A stretch of 64,000 nucleotides of DNA from Marmoricola sp. OAE513 (GTDB taxonomy: Bacteria; Actinomycetota; Actinomycetes; Propionibacteriales; Nocardioidaceae). The stretch is from positions 2,356,001 through 2,420,000 of the forward strand of contig NZ_JBEPOC010000001.1 of assembly GCF_040546585.1 (NCBI RefSeq), in the 5' to 3' direction. Each line of letters begins with the position of its first letter. Position 1 is the stretch's first letter. Of this stretch, positions 35,009-45,043 are shown in pieces. The position numbers and the translations under genes were made by a program. The notes below the pieces were generated by a model. The model did no database searches. It was given only the letters and a program-made list of their open reading frames with translations, and was not told where the DNA came from.

Positions 35009-35750
35009 TGTGTCCCCCCACTCCGAATCCGCGCCCCTGCTCGAGGTCGCGGTCCTGCATCCGCGCGACGCCCAGGCGGCCACGGCAGGGGAGGCCGACC
35101 GGCTCCTGCTGATGGTCGAACCCGAGCGCGGCGGCCGCTCGCCCGAGCCTGCGGCCGTGTCCGCAGTGCTCCGCGAGACCGACCTCCCAGTCCGCGTGCT
35201 GCTGCAGACCGGGGACGCGCCGACCCTCGAGTCCAACCCGTACGCCGAGCTGGTCTCACTCGCGCGCCGGTACCGCGAGCTCGGGGCCGAGGGGGTCTCG
35301 TTCGGGTTCCTCGATCGCGAGAACGAGATCGACCGGGAGTCCTGCCAGGCGTTGGCCAACGACCTCGCGGGCATTCCGTGGACCTTCCACCGTGCCTTCG
35401 ATGCCGCGTTCGAACCCCGTCGTGCCTGGCGCGACGTGGTCGGACTGCCCGGACTCGACGCGGTCGCCTCGGCCGGATCGAGCCGGGGGCTGGCGTTCGG
35501 TGCCGACGAGCTCATCGGCCGGGTCGGATCTTCGCCGCGCCTGGCCGCGCTGCTGCTGGCCTCGGGTGACCTCCGACCCGACCACGTGCCGTGGTTGGTC
35601 CGCGCCGGCGTACGTCAGTTCGCGGTGTCCCAGGAGGTCCGCCCGGACGGCTCCTGGACCAAGTCGTACGTCGACCCCGGCGCCGTACGGTCCTGGAGGC
35701 TGTTGCTCGACGACGCCCACCAGCGGGCGCTCGGCGTCCCCGTGGACTGA
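35001..35750 (+). CDS. CutC-family protein
   Basis: 249 residues from ATG 35001, close to E. coli CutC length. TIM-barrel; motifs near the N terminus (EVAVLHPRDAQAATAGEADR), FGFLDRENEIDRESCQALA, PWTFHRAFDAAFEPRRAW and the SAGSSRG turn are those of the copper-homeostasis protein CutC family, whose chemistry is still unsettled. GTG 35010 is an alternative start without overlap. There is no clear ribosome-binding site. Confidence 0.85.
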   Translation: MAIVSPHSESAPLLEVAVLHPRDAQAATAGEADRLLLMVEPERGGRSPEPAAVSAVLRETDLPVRVLLQTGDAPTLESNPYAELVSLARRYRELGAEGVSFGFLDRENEIDRESCQALANDLAGIPWTFHRAFDAAFEPRRAWRDVVGLPGLDAVASAGSSRGLAFGADELIGRVGSSPRLAALLLASGDLRPDHVPWLVRAGVRQFAVSQEVRPDGSWTKSYVDPGAVRSWRLLLDDAHQRALGVPVD

Positions 35751-35858
35751 GGTCCCGCGTTTCGGTTCGACGTCGGGAGGTCACAATCCTCCCGATCCGG
35801 TGGACATCCCGCCTGCGGCGGGACATCGTGATCCGGGTACATCGGGAAAGGAACTCGT

Positions 35859-37496
35859 GTGAAGCGTGTCGTCGCTGCTCTGGCAGCTGTTGTCCTGGTC
35901 GGTTCGTTGGCCGGACTCACCAACGTCGCAGCAGCCTCCGACCAGGTGAAGGCGGGCCCGGCGTTCACGCCGACCGTGGCCGCCTGGAAGAACTGCGGTG
36001 ACCTGCAGTGCTCGACCCTCACCGTCCCGATGGACTACGCCCACCCGGACAACGGCAAGACCGTGAAGCTGGCGATCACCCGCCTCGCGGCCGACCCGCT
36101 CGCCGGCGCCTACGCCGGCATCATGGTGGTGAACCCGGGTGGTCCCGGTGGTGCCGGAACGCCGTACCCGGTGCTCCGCGAGTACGTTCCGGGCACGGCC
36201 GCCAAGCGCTACGACTGGATCGGCTTCGACCCGCGTGGTGTGGGAGCCAGCACGCCGGCGCTGCACTGCAACGCGAACTACTTCGGCAACAACCGGCCGA
36301 ACTTCGTCCCGAAGACCAAGAAGCTCAAGGCGTACTGGTTCAAGAAGACGGCGGGTTACGCCACCGCGTGCTCGAAGAGCACGGCCAAGGACCTGCTGCC
36401 CTTCATGACCACCCGCGACAGCGCGCGTGACATGGAGACGTTGCGCCAGGCGCTGCACGACGCAGCACCGGCGCTGAATAAGCCGGCGGTCGAGAAGTTC
36501 AACTTCTACGGCTTCTCCTACGGCACCTACCTCGGCGCCGTCTACGCCACTCTCTACCCGTCCAAGGTCGGCCGCTTCGTCCTCGACGGCGTCGTCGACC
36601 CGGCGCGCTACTGGTACGGCTCGAACTTCGACCAGAGCAAGGCGTTCGACAAGAACATCAACATCTTCTTCCGGTGGATGGCCAAGCACGACAAGGTCTT
36701 CCACCTCGGTAAGAACGGCAGCAAGATCCGGGCCGGCTACAACAAGCTGCTCAAGAAGCTCGACAAGCACCCGAAGGCCGGCGGCAGGCTCGGCCCCGAC
36801 GAGCTCACCGACGCGATGCTCTCAGCGGGCTACTACGTCTACGACTGGGCGAGCATCGGCTCGGCGTACTCCAAGCTCGTGCGCAAGGGCCAGGGCTACC
36901 CGCTCTACTCGATGTACCGCTCGGGCAACCAGGGTGCGGACAACGACAACGGGTACGCCGTGTACCTCGGCGTCCAGTGCACCGACCAGCGCCGCCCGAG
37001 CAAGGGCAAGCAGGTCAAGGACACCTGGAGGGTGCACAAGAAGGCACCGTTCCTGGCGTGGGACAACACCTGGTACAACATGCCGTGCCTGACCTGGCGT
37101 GCCCCCTCGCGAGGCAAGGTCCCGATCACCGGCGCGGGTCTCGGGGCCACGAAGATCCTGCTGATCAGCGAGACCAAGGATGCGGCCACGCCGTACTCCG
37201 GTGCCCTGAACCTGCGCAACATCTTCAAGGGCTCTGCGCTGATCGCCGGCGTGGGTGGCACCACCCACGCGGGTTCGCTCAGCGGCGTGGCGTGCGTCGA
37301 CAACCGGATCGCGAGCTACCTGGCCACGGGTGCGCTGCCGACGCGTCAGTCGGGTCGCCGTTCCGACCTGAATTGCCCTGCTGTCCCGCGGCCGCCGGCC
37401 TCGAGCGCAGGACGCTCGACCGCCAAGGTCTCGACCGGGGTGCCCACGGGCCTGCGTGCGCTGCTCACCGGCACCCAGCGGATCTCGCTGGGCTGA
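35859..37496 (+). CDS. Secreted alpha/beta-hydrolase peptidase (S33/TAP-like)
   Basis: 545 residues; GTG 35859 with AAAGGA upstream. Signal peptide ends near NVAAASD. Peptidase S33-type alpha/beta hydrolase: oxyanion region NPGGPGGAGTP, WIGFDPRGVGAS, nucleophile Ser in YGFSYGTYLGA, late TKDAATPYSGAL (Asp) and GGTTHAGSL (His). A TAP-like C-terminal domain binds the substrate end. It resembles Streptomyces tripeptidyl aminopeptidases and SlpD/E. Expected to cleave peptides outside the membrane. The terminator is 18 bases after the stop. Confidence 0.88.
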   Translation: MKRVVAALAAVVLVGSLAGLTNVAAASDQVKAGPAFTPTVAAWKNCGDLQCSTLTVPMDYAHPDNGKTVKLAITRLAADPLAGAYAGIMVVNPGGPGGAGTPYPVLREYVPGTAAKRYDWIGFDPRGVGASTPALHCNANYFGNNRPNFVPKTKKLKAYWFKKTAGYATACSKSTAKDLLPFMTTRDSARDMETLRQALHDAAPALNKPAVEKFNFYGFSYGTYLGAVYATLYPSKVGRFVLDGVVDPARYWYGSNFDQSKAFDKNINIFFRWMAKHDKVFHLGKNGSKIRAGYNKLLKKLDKHPKAGGRLGPDELTDAMLSAGYYVYDWASIGSAYSKLVRKGQGYPLYSMYRSGNQGADNDNGYAVYLGVQCTDQRRPSKGKQVKDTWRVHKKAPFLAWDNTWYNMPCLTWRAPSRGKVPITGAGLGATKILLISETKDAATPYSGALNLRNIFKGSALIAGVGGTTHAGSLSGVACVDNRIASYLATGALPTRQSGRRSDLNCPAVPRPPASSAGRSTAKVSTGVPTGLRALLTGTQRISLG

Positions 37497-37514
37497 GGAT
37501 CGTCGCCGCCTCAA

Positions 37515-37542
37515 GCCGGCAGGTCCACGGGGACCTGCCGGC
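37515..37542 (+). terminator. Hairpin terminator after the S33 gene
   Basis: Perfect 12-base arms GCCGGCAGGTCC and GGACCTGCCGGC with an ACGG loop, 18 bases after the peptidase stop. Lies 130 bases before the convergent XPB stop. Confidence 0.85.
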
Positions 37543-37671
37543 CTGACACGGCTACTGTGCGGCTGACGGCACGCACGCTGGCTGCGTTGTCGTCGGTCGG
37601 CGGCCAAACCCGGGCCGCCTCCGTCCTCCGCCTTGCCCCCGCACGCCCCGTCAACCGCTCGTGACGCCGCC

Positions 37672-39327
37672 TCAGGCCGGAAGGTCCCCGGCATCCACGA
37701 TCCGGTAGGCGTACCCCTGCTCGGCGAGGAACCGCTGCCGGTTCTGAGCGAAGTCCGCGTCGACCGTGTCGCGCGAGACGATGGTGTAGAACCGGGCCGT
37801 CTTGCCGTCGGCCTTCGGTCGCAGCAGCCGGCCGAGGCGCTGGGCCTCCTCCTGCCGTGAGCCGAACGACCCGCTGACCTGGATCGCAACGGCGGCTTCG
37901 GGGAGGTCGACGGAGAAGTTGGCGACCTTCGAGACCACCAGCAGGTTGATGTCGCCGGAGCGGAACCCGGCGAACAGCTCCTCGCGTTCCTTCACGCTCG
38001 TCTCGCCCTTGATGACCGGTGCCCCCAGGTGCTCGCCGAGCTCGTCGAGCTGGTCGAGGTACTGCCCGATCACCAGGGTCTGCTCGCCCTCGTGCTGGGC
38101 GACCAGCTGTTCGGCGACCCGGGTCTTGCTGAACGTCGTGCTCGCCAGCCGGTAGCGCTCGTCGGGCTCAGCGGTGGCGTAGGCCAACCGTTCGCCCTCC
38201 GGTAGCGTCACCCGGACCTCGACGCAGTCCGCGGGGGCGATCCAGCCCTGCGCCTCGATGTCCTTCCACGGTGCGTCGAACCGCTTGGGTCCGATCAGGC
38301 TGAAGACGTCTCCCTCGCGGCCGTCCTCGCGGATCAGCGTCGCGGTCAGACCGATCCGGCGACGCGCCTGGAGGTCGGCGGTCATCCGGAAGATGGGCGC
38401 CGGCAGCAGGTGCACCTCGTCGTAGACGACCAGGCCCCAGTCGCGGGCGTCGAGCAGCTCGAGGTGCGGGTACACGCCCTTCCGGCGCAGGGTGAGCACC
38501 TGGTACGTCGCGATCGTGACCGGTCTGATCTCCTTGACCGCTCCCGAGTACTCGCCGATCTCGTCCTCGGTCAGGCTGGTCCGCTTGAGCAGCTCGGACT
38601 TCCACTGCCGGGCGCTGACGGTGTTGGTCACCAGGATCAGCGTGGTCGCCTGCGCGTGCGCCATGGCTGCAGCACCGACGATCGTCTTGCCGGCCCCGCA
38701 GGGCAGCACGACGACTCCCGAGCCCCCGTGCCAGAACGACTCCGCCGCCTGCTTCTGGTAGTCGCGGAGCTCCCACCCGTCCTCGGTGAGTGCGATCGCG
38801 TGCGCCTCGCCGTCGACGTACCCGGCGAAGTCCTCCGCGGGCCAACCCAGCTTGAGCAGCGCCTGCTTGAGGTTGCCACGCTGGCTCGGGTGCACCGCGA
38901 TGGTTCCCTCGGAGCCGGGCAGGTCGTCGATCTGCTCGCCCAGCATCCCAGCGACCTTCTTGCTGCGGATCACCTCGGTGAAGACAGCCTTGTCGGTGGT
39001 GGCCAGGACGAGTCCGTGGGTCGGGTGCTTCTCCAGCCGCAACCGGCCGTAGCGGTCCATGGTGTCGGCGATGTCGACCAGCAGCGCGTGCGGGACGGCG
39101 TACCGGCTGTACTTGAGGAGGGCGTCGATGACCTGTTCGGCGTCGTGCCCGGCGGCCCGCGCGTTCCACAGTCCCAGCGGGGTGAGCCGGTAGGTGTGGA
39201 CGTGCTCGGGGGAGCGCTCGAGCTCGGCGAACGGGGCGATCGCGCGGCGGGCCTCGCCGGCGAGCTCGTGGTCGACCTCGAGCAGCACGGTCTTGTCCGA
39301 CTGGACGATCAGGGGGCCGTCGTTCAC
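37672..39327 (-). CDS. XPB/Rad25-type DNA repair helicase
   Basis: 551 residues. SF2 helicase of the bacterial XPB group (M. tuberculosis Rv0861c as remembered). N-terminal damage-recognition-like part; Walker A LPCGAGKTIVG, DEVH box VVYDEVHLLPAP, the XPB-specific RED motif in LIREDGREGD, and motif VI EAQRLGRLLRP are intact. It unwinds DNA 3'-5' in repair. Starts with GTG/ATG near 39327; the XPB-associated helicase-C-like protein lies upstream on the same strand with 31 bases between, the usual pair. Confidence 0.93.
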   Translation of the reverse strand: MNDGPLIVQSDKTVLLEVDHELAGEARRAIAPFAELERSPEHVHTYRLTPLGLWNARAAGHDAEQVIDALLKYSRYAVPHALLVDIADTMDRYGRLRLEKHPTHGLVLATTDKAVFTEVIRSKKVAGMLGEQIDDLPGSEGTIAVHPSQRGNLKQALLKLGWPAEDFAGYVDGEAHAIALTEDGWELRDYQKQAAESFWHGGSGVVVLPCGAGKTIVGAAAMAHAQATTLILVTNTVSARQWKSELLKRTSLTEDEIGEYSGAVKEIRPVTIATYQVLTLRRKGVYPHLELLDARDWGLVVYDEVHLLPAPIFRMTADLQARRRIGLTATLIREDGREGDVFSLIGPKRFDAPWKDIEAQGWIAPADCVEVRVTLPEGERLAYATAEPDERYRLASTTFSKTRVAEQLVAQHEGEQTLVIGQYLDQLDELGEHLGAPVIKGETSVKEREELFAGFRSGDINLLVVSKVANFSVDLPEAAVAIQVSGSFGSRQEEAQRLGRLLRPKADGKTARFYTIVSRDTVDADFAQNRQRFLAEQGYAYRIVDAGDLPA

Positions 39328-39358
39328 GCGTTCCTCCGGTGCTGGTGAGTGGTTCGGG

Positions 39359-41597
39359 TCATCGGCGGCGTACCTCGCTGATCCGGTGGATGGCGAACGA
39401 GCGCACCTCGTCGTTGCGCTCGTCGTACGCCGAGAGCTGGCCGCCGCCGACCTCGAGCGGTCGCACGACGCGTTCCACCGACGTGCCGTGGTTGTCCAGG
39501 TAGCCGATCCAGACCTCGGTACGTGCCTCGGCGGCCTCGCGCAGTGCTGACATCACGTCGGCCGGTGACTTGGCAGCGGCTCGGGCCGGGCGTTCCGCGG
39601 CTGCTCGGTCACCGGCACGCAGGGCGGAGATCACCGCGGTCGTGCGCGCGGCCAGCCGTGCCTCCGAGAGCCCTGCCGACGGAGCCGGACGTGGGGTGCG
39701 GGAGCGGTGCTCGTCGGGGCGCGCGACCCGGACGGTGCCGTCGGCGGCCTCGACCACCGGAGCGGCGCCGAGCTCGCGCAGCCGGGGGAGCAGCACCTGC
39801 AGCGGGACGTCGGAGACGATCACCGTGGGGGCGATCCGACGCAGCCGCAGCGAGGCGGCCTCGGCGTGGTGCATCAGCTCGGTCAGTGCGGTCTCGTCGT
39901 CGCTGCGCAGGAACGACTCCGCAACCCCGAGGCGCAGGGTGCCGAACCGGCGAGCGACGTCGTCCACGAGGTAGTCCAGGGCCTGAGGCACCGGGGTGCG
40001 GGAGGACGCGGCGAGGAAGTCCTTCACCTCCAGCGTCGACCAGCCGGAGTCGAAGGCCCGACGCACGGAGTCCACGCTGAACCGGTACGTCGTGGCACCG
40101 CCCCGGGACTCCACGTCGGCCAGCAGGCCGAGCCGCCGGGCGAAGTCCTGCTCCAACGGTCCGGGCGCGACCGCGGTCAGGTCGGCCTGGATGAGGACGT
40201 GGTCGACCGGAGCGGGGAGCAGGCCGACCAGGGGCGTACGGGCGTCCTCGCGCTGCAGAAGCGCCCGGCCGAACGAGCTGAGGCCGCCGAGCCCGAGAAG
40301 TCCGATCGCCGAGGCCTCGTCGAGGATCGTGGCGACCAGCTCGAGGCGCGTCTCCGGCCGTCGCGGGAAGCTCCAGCGCAGCCGGTCGACCAGGGTGCCG
40401 GTCCCGGTCCCGGCAGCGAGCACATGCCCGGGAGCGAGGTCGAGCAGCGCGGCCAGCGTGGAGTGCCGGTCGCCGACCAGCCACCCGCGCTCCAGCCCGG
40501 GAGAGAGCGCGTTGATCGGCCGGTCCCCGTCGCGTCCGCCGATGGCGGAGACCAGACGGTTGTTCTCGGTCCACGCCCGCGCCAGGGCGAGCCACCGATC
40601 GGCGGTGGGCTGGGCTGCCCAGACGTCGTAGGCATCGGTCGGTTGCCACGCGGCGTCGAGGTCGTCGTTCATCCCCACGGCGAGCAGGCTCGCCGCAGCC
40701 GCGGTCTCCACCACCAACGCCGCGGTCGCAAGGTCGGCGTGCACCAGGTCGGCGACGGCGCGCAGGTCGCGGACGCCGAGTCCGCCGGTGCGCAGACCGG
40801 CCGGCGGTTTCGTGCTCCACGTCTCGAGCAGCATCTCGGTGCGTCGGGTGAACTCGAAAGCAGCACCCGCCGCCGCCCGGTCCACCAGGCTCGCGTCCCG
40901 CGTGCTCGTCGCGAGCTCGGGCGGGAGGTCGAGCGACTCGCGGGTCGATCGCCCGCCTCGCAGGTGCAGCCGCACCGACCACGGCACCACGACGTGCCGG
41001 TCGTCGCGTGCCTGGAGCAGACCGCGGGACATCAGGTGCTCGGTCGGGGTGGACGCGTCGGCGGGACGCACGACGCGCCGGGCGTCAGTCACGGTCCCCG
41101 CCGCTTCCGTCTCGTCCAGGTGGTCCAGGATCGTTCGGGCCCGGTCGTCGATCTCGCCGAGGCTCTGCACGACCTGGCTCGGCGTGGGACCGGGTGGGAG
41201 GCCGACGGCGTCGGCGACCACGGTCGTGGGTCGCCAGGCCTCCCTCGGTGCCCCAGATCAGGGCCAGCTCCCCGAGCCGGTCGAGCGCTCCTGCAACCGC
41301 CGCAGGGCTCGCGTTCACGACGGACTGGATGACGCTGGTCGGTGCGGGGCCGACCTGGACGACCGCGAGCAGGGTCTCGGCCTGGAGCCGGTTGAGCAGG
41401 TCGAGCGCACGAGCCACCGAGACCCGGACGACGGCTCGCGAGGCGAGCTGAGCGGAGTCCGTCGGCGCGGGCGCGGCCAGGTCGGGGCGGGCCTGGAGGA
41501 GCGCGGCGATCCGCTCGTCGGGCCAGCTGCGGAGCTGGTCGGCGAGGGTGCGCGGGGCCACGGACGAGGACCCTTCGTCTGGGCTCAGGACAGACAT
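39359..41597 (-). pseudogene. XPB-associated helicase C-terminal-domain protein, frameshifted
   Basis: About 745 residues when repaired. The N-terminal 130 residues (ATG 41597; VSVARALDLLNRLQAETLLA, VVNASPAAVAGALDRLGELAL) are in one frame, and the remaining 615 in another (ARTILDHLDETEAAG, then TRRTEMLLETWSTKPP). Removing one C from CCC 41242-41244 joins IWGTEEAWRPTTVVADAVG in a natural way. The C terminus has WYL/helicase-associated blocks (WIGYLDNHGTSVERVVRPLE). The family is usually encoded just upstream of XPB (Rv0862c-like) and carries a winged-helix/XPB_Ssl2 domain. Probably intact in reality. Confidence 0.82.
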
Positions 41598-41659
41598 CCG
41601 GCCAATTCTACGGAGGTGGGTTTCGGATCCGGTAACCCGAGGACTGGCAGGCTGGTGCC

Positions 41660-42598
41660 ATGGCAACGATCGCGGCCCGCGGGCTCGCCAAGTCCTACGC
41701 CGGGAAGCCGGCGGTGGTGGACCTGTCCTTCGACGTCGAGCCCGGCAGCGTCACCGGTTTCCTCGGTCCGAACGGGTCAGGCAAGTCCACGACGATGCGG
41801 CTGATGCTCGGCCTGGACAGAGGGGCCGGGAGCACCCGTTTCGACGGACAGGCCTTCACCGACCTCGAGCAGCCGATGCGCCAGGTCGGCGCCCTGCTCG
41901 AGGCCAAGCCCTTCCACCCCACCCGCACGGCGCGCAACCACCTGCGGATGCTCGCGGCCGCGAACGGGATCAGCGCGAAGCGGGTCGACGAGGTGCTGGC
42001 CGTCGTGGGGTTGACCGAGGTCGCCCGTTCGAAGCCGAAGAGCTTCTCGCTCGGCATGGGCCAGCGGCTCGGACTCGCTGCCGCGCTGCTCGGCGACCCG
42101 CACACGCTGATCCTCGACGAGCCTGCCAACGGCCTGGACCCCCAGGGCATCCAGTGGATGCGGGTCTTCCTCCAGGGTCTCGCTGCCGAGGGACGCAGCG
42201 TCTTCGTCTCCAGCCACCTGCTCTCGGAGATGGCCCTGATGGCCGATCACCTGGTCGTGATCGGTCGAGGAGCCCTCATCGCCACCGGCCCGATCGCCGA
42301 CTTCGTCAGCAGCTCGCGGCAGAACGCGATCATCGTCCGGACGCCCGACGGATCCACGCTGGCGCCGCTGCTGGTCGCCGCGGGCGCGGCCGTCACTCCG
42401 GGCGAGGACGGCTCCCTGGTCGTCACGGGCGTCGAGATCGCCACCGTCGGCGACGTGGCGTTCGAGCACGGCATCCGGCTGCACGAGCTCAGCCCGCGGG
42501 TCGCGACGCTGGAGGAGGCGTTCCTCGAACGCACCGCGGGTTCCGAGGAGTTCCAGGCGCTCGGTCGCCCCACGGCACCCGGAGGTGGTGCTCGATGA
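41660..42598 (+). CDS. ABC transporter ATP-binding protein
   Basis: 312 residues. Walker A GPNGSGKST, Q-loop, signature SLGMGQRLGLA, Walker B TLILDEPANGLD and switch His in SSHLLSEMA are all present. The C-terminal 90 residues are the dimerisation/regulatory tail of DrrA/NatA-type exporters. Its stop overlaps the permease start (ATGA), so it is the ATPase of a two-gene export system. Confidence 0.95.
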   Translation: MATIAARGLAKSYAGKPAVVDLSFDVEPGSVTGFLGPNGSGKSTTMRLMLGLDRGAGSTRFDGQAFTDLEQPMRQVGALLEAKPFHPTRTARNHLRMLAAANGISAKRVDEVLAVVGLTEVARSKPKSFSLGMGQRLGLAAALLGDPHTLILDEPANGLDPQGIQWMRVFLQGLAAEGRSVFVSSHLLSEMALMADHLVVIGRGALIATGPIADFVSSSRQNAIIVRTPDGSTLAPLLVAAGAAVTPGEDGSLVVTGVEIATVGDVAFEHGIRLHELSPRVATLEEAFLERTAGSEEFQALGRPTAPGGGAR

Positions 42599-43404
42599 GG
42601 GACGCCCTGGCCTACGAGTGGGTGCGGATCCGGACGCTGCGGTCGACCTGGTGGCTCTCGGGTCTCGCTGTGTTCCTCGGGGTCGGCATCTCGACGCTGT
42701 TCTCGTGGGGGATCCACCACGACTTCACCACCAGCGGGGTCAACGCGGACGACCTCGACGGACTCGGTCCGATCGTCACGACGCAGCTTGCGGCCAGCGG
42801 CCTCATCCCCAGCGTCATCTGCTTCGTCCTGGCGATCATCGGGATCTTCGCGTGGGGCCACGAGTACCGGCACGGCATGGTCCGCGCCTCGCTGACCGCG
42901 CTGAACTCGCGGGCCCACCTGTGGCTCGCGAAGTTCCTCGTGGTCGGCGCCTGGGTGGCGGTCGTCGCCGTCGTGACCTTGGTTCTCTCGGGCGTGGTCG
43001 GCACGATCTTCCTGCACGAGTACGTGCACGTGCTGAGCTCGCGGACCTGGGAGGCGATCGGCCAGCAGCTCGTCTACCTGGTGGTGCTCACCTGGCTGGC
43101 GATGGCGTTCACCTCGGTCACCCGCTCGCAGGCGTTCGCCCTGGTCTCGATCTTCTTGTGGCCGTTCCTGATCGAGAACCTGCTGCTCGTCTTCTTCCGG
43201 CTGGTACCGGGCCTGCGGGACAACACCGAGCTGCTGCGGTTCCGGCCGTTCGACGCCGGTGCGCACCTCGTCGACGTGCTCAGCGACCCGGTCGGCACCT
43301 GGGGTGACCCGCTCAGCGCCCTCGGTGGTTTCCTCGTGTTCGGGGGCGTCTCGGCTGCGGTGATGGTGGCGTCCTTCGTGCTGTTCACCCGTCGCGACGC
43401 CTGA
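42595..43404 (+). CDS. ABC transporter permease
   Basis: 269 residues, start ATG 42595 in ATGA overlap with the ATPase gene. Six hydrophobic segments, including GVGISTLFSWGI, VICFVLAIIGIFAWGHEY, LVVLTWLAMAFTSVTR and FLVFGGVSAAVMVASFVLF. This is the ABC-2 permease pattern. No substrate can be deduced; nearby genes do not help. Confidence 0.9.
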   Translation: MRDALAYEWVRIRTLRSTWWLSGLAVFLGVGISTLFSWGIHHDFTTSGVNADDLDGLGPIVTTQLAASGLIPSVICFVLAIIGIFAWGHEYRHGMVRASLTALNSRAHLWLAKFLVVGAWVAVVAVVTLVLSGVVGTIFLHEYVHVLSSRTWEAIGQQLVYLVVLTWLAMAFTSVTRSQAFALVSIFLWPFLIENLLLVFFRLVPGLRDNTELLRFRPFDAGAHLVDVLSDPVGTWGDPLSALGGFLVFGGVSAAVMVASFVLFTRRDA

Positions 43405-43495
43405 GCGCCCGCTCCCTGATCAACCGGGTCGCCACGGCCGCGCGGGGCCACGTACTCTGTGCCTTCGCATTCGACGCAAGAGAAAGGCCGAGCTG

Positions 43496-43891
43496 GTGCC
43501 CACCGGAAAGGTCAAGTGGTACGACGCCGAGAAGGGTTTCGGGTTCCTCTCGCGCGAGGACGGGGACGACGTGTACGTCCGGTCGTCCTCGCTTCCCGAA
43601 GGGATCACGACCCTCAAGGCGGGAACCCGCGTCGAGTTCGGCATCCTCTCCGGCCGCAAGGGTGAGCAGGCCCACCAGGTCCGCGTGCTCGACGCGCCGG
43701 CGTCGGTCTCCAAGGCGCAGGGCAAGGCTCAGCGCCGCAAGCCCGAGGACATGGTCAGCATCGTCGAGGACGTGATCAAGCTCCTCGAGGGGGTCGAGGA
43801 GGCCTACCGGCACGGCCGGCACCCCGACGGCAAGGTCGCCGCGCCGACCGCCAAGCTCTTGCGCGCGCTCGCGGACGAGCTGGCGCTGTAA
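43496..43891 (+). CDS. Cold-shock domain protein
   Basis: 131 residues, GTG start with AGAAAGG upstream. Residues 1-65 are a CspA-type nucleic-acid-binding barrel ([19 protein letters not shown] with RNP1 [10 protein letters not shown]2 VYVRSS). The C-terminal 65 residues are helical ([18 protein letters not shown]), an extension typical of the longer actinobacterial Csp of the Rv0871 type. Binds RNA/single-stranded DNA. Sits in a conserved gene run leading to DUF3027. Confidence 0.93.
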   Translation: MPTGKVKWYDAEKGFGFLSREDGDDVYVRSSSLPEGITTLKAGTRVEFGILSGRKGEQAHQVRVLDAPASVSKAQGKAQRRKPEDMVSIVEDVIKLLEGVEEAYRHGRHPDGKVAAPTAKLLRALADELAL

Positions 43892-43920
43892 CCTCTCGCG
43901 TACCTAGGAAAGGTGCGTGG

Positions 43921-45033
43921 ATGCTGCTCTCCTGCGTCAGCTGCGGGGCCCCGTTCGAGGACGACAGTGCTTTCTGTGCTGCCTGCGGGCTCGCCCGCAG
44001 TGCCTCGCTGCCCCCGGGGGCCTCGGTTCCTGCAGTGACCCCGCGGGTCGTCGAGGTCGCGCCGGTCTCGCGGGAGAGCATCTTCGCCGACGTCCCGCCC
44101 CTGGTCCCGGAGCCGGCTGAGGAGCCGGAGCCGGAGTCAGAGCCAGAGCCTTCCCCCGAGCCGGAGCCCTACCCCGAGCCTGAGCCCGAGAGCGAGCGGG
44201 AGCCGGAGCCCGAGGCAGAACCTGCGCCGAACCCCGAGCCCGAGCTGCCGGTGTACGACGCCTGGCCGCCGGTGGCCGATGCCGAGCCGGTCGCCGCGTA
44301 CGACGCCCCGCCAGCTCCGGACGAACCGGCCGAGGAGGAGACCTTCCCGGCCGACGACGCGACCTGGGTGGGCGCGCTCCCGTACGAGCCCCCGAACCCG
44401 GTGTGGACCGAACCGCCGCCGCCGGGTCCCGAGGACCTGTTTGAGGGCGACGGGTCCGAGGAGGACCGTCGGCCGCCGTTCGGCGCGTTCGACATCGTGC
44501 TCACGCTGCTGGGAGGTGCGGTGGCGTTCGCGCTCGCCTACCTGGTGCACGCCGACATCGACCGGATCCAGACCTGGCTGAACGGAGGCACCTGCTGCGA
44601 GTACACCCTGCGCAACCTCGCCGCCGTCCTCGCGTACGCCGCGCCCCTCGCCGTCGCGGCGCTGGCGGCAGCGTGGTCGCGGATCCCGGCGACGGGGTTC
44701 TTCGTCGCACTGCTCGCCGAGCTCCCCTACGTCCTGTTCGGGAACTTCGACACCGAGCTCAACTGGACGATCGTCTTCACCCTCGGCGGGTTCGTCCTGG
44801 CCGACCTGATCCTGCTGCGCGCCCGCCGATCCGTGGGCATCGGTCTGCTGGTGGGGCTCGTCGCCGGGGCCGGACGAGCTGCCGAGGCTGCCGTCGACGC
44901 GAACCGTCAGGACCTCTGGACGCTGCTCGGCAACAACACCTGGCTCTCGGCCAAGCAGCTCGTCATCCCTGCAGTGGTCATCCTGGTCGCCGGGATCGCC
45001 GGCGGCGTCGCCGCGGCACTGCGCCGTCGCTGA
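43921..45033 (+). CDS. Zinc-ribbon membrane protein with Glu-Pro repeats
   Basis: 370 residues. An N-terminal zinc ribbon ([18 protein letters not shown]), then about 130 residues of acidic Pro/Glu repeats (EPEPEPxP-like, residues about 60-140) and a C-terminal membrane domain of five to six helices ([51 protein letters not shown]). Low-complexity acidic linkers hold domains apart. No family known to me. It starts 29 bases after the cold-shock gene. Confidence 0.75.
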   Translation: MLLSCVSCGAPFEDDSAFCAACGLARSASLPPGASVPAVTPRVVEVAPVSRESIFADVPPLVPEPAEEPEPESEPEPSPEPEPYPEPEPESEREPEPEAEPAPNPEPELPVYDAWPPVADAEPVAAYDAPPAPDEPAEEETFPADDATWVGALPYEPPNPVWTEPPPPGPEDLFEGDGSEEDRRPPFGAFDIVLTLLGGAVAFALAYLVHADIDRIQTWLNGGTCCEYTLRNLAAVLAYAAPLAVAALAAAWSRIPATGFFVALLAELPYVLFGNFDTELNWTIVFTLGGFVLADLILLRARRSVGIGLLVGLVAGAGRAAEAAVDANRQDLWTLLGNNTWLSAKQLVIPAVVILVAGIAGGVAAALRRR

Positions 45034-45043
45034 CCAGTTCGGT

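Noticed and set aside
44110..44260. Short GAGCC-type tandem repeats considered as a CRISPR or satellite
   Set aside because: They are codons for the Glu-Pro linker in a continuous reading frame; there are no spacers.
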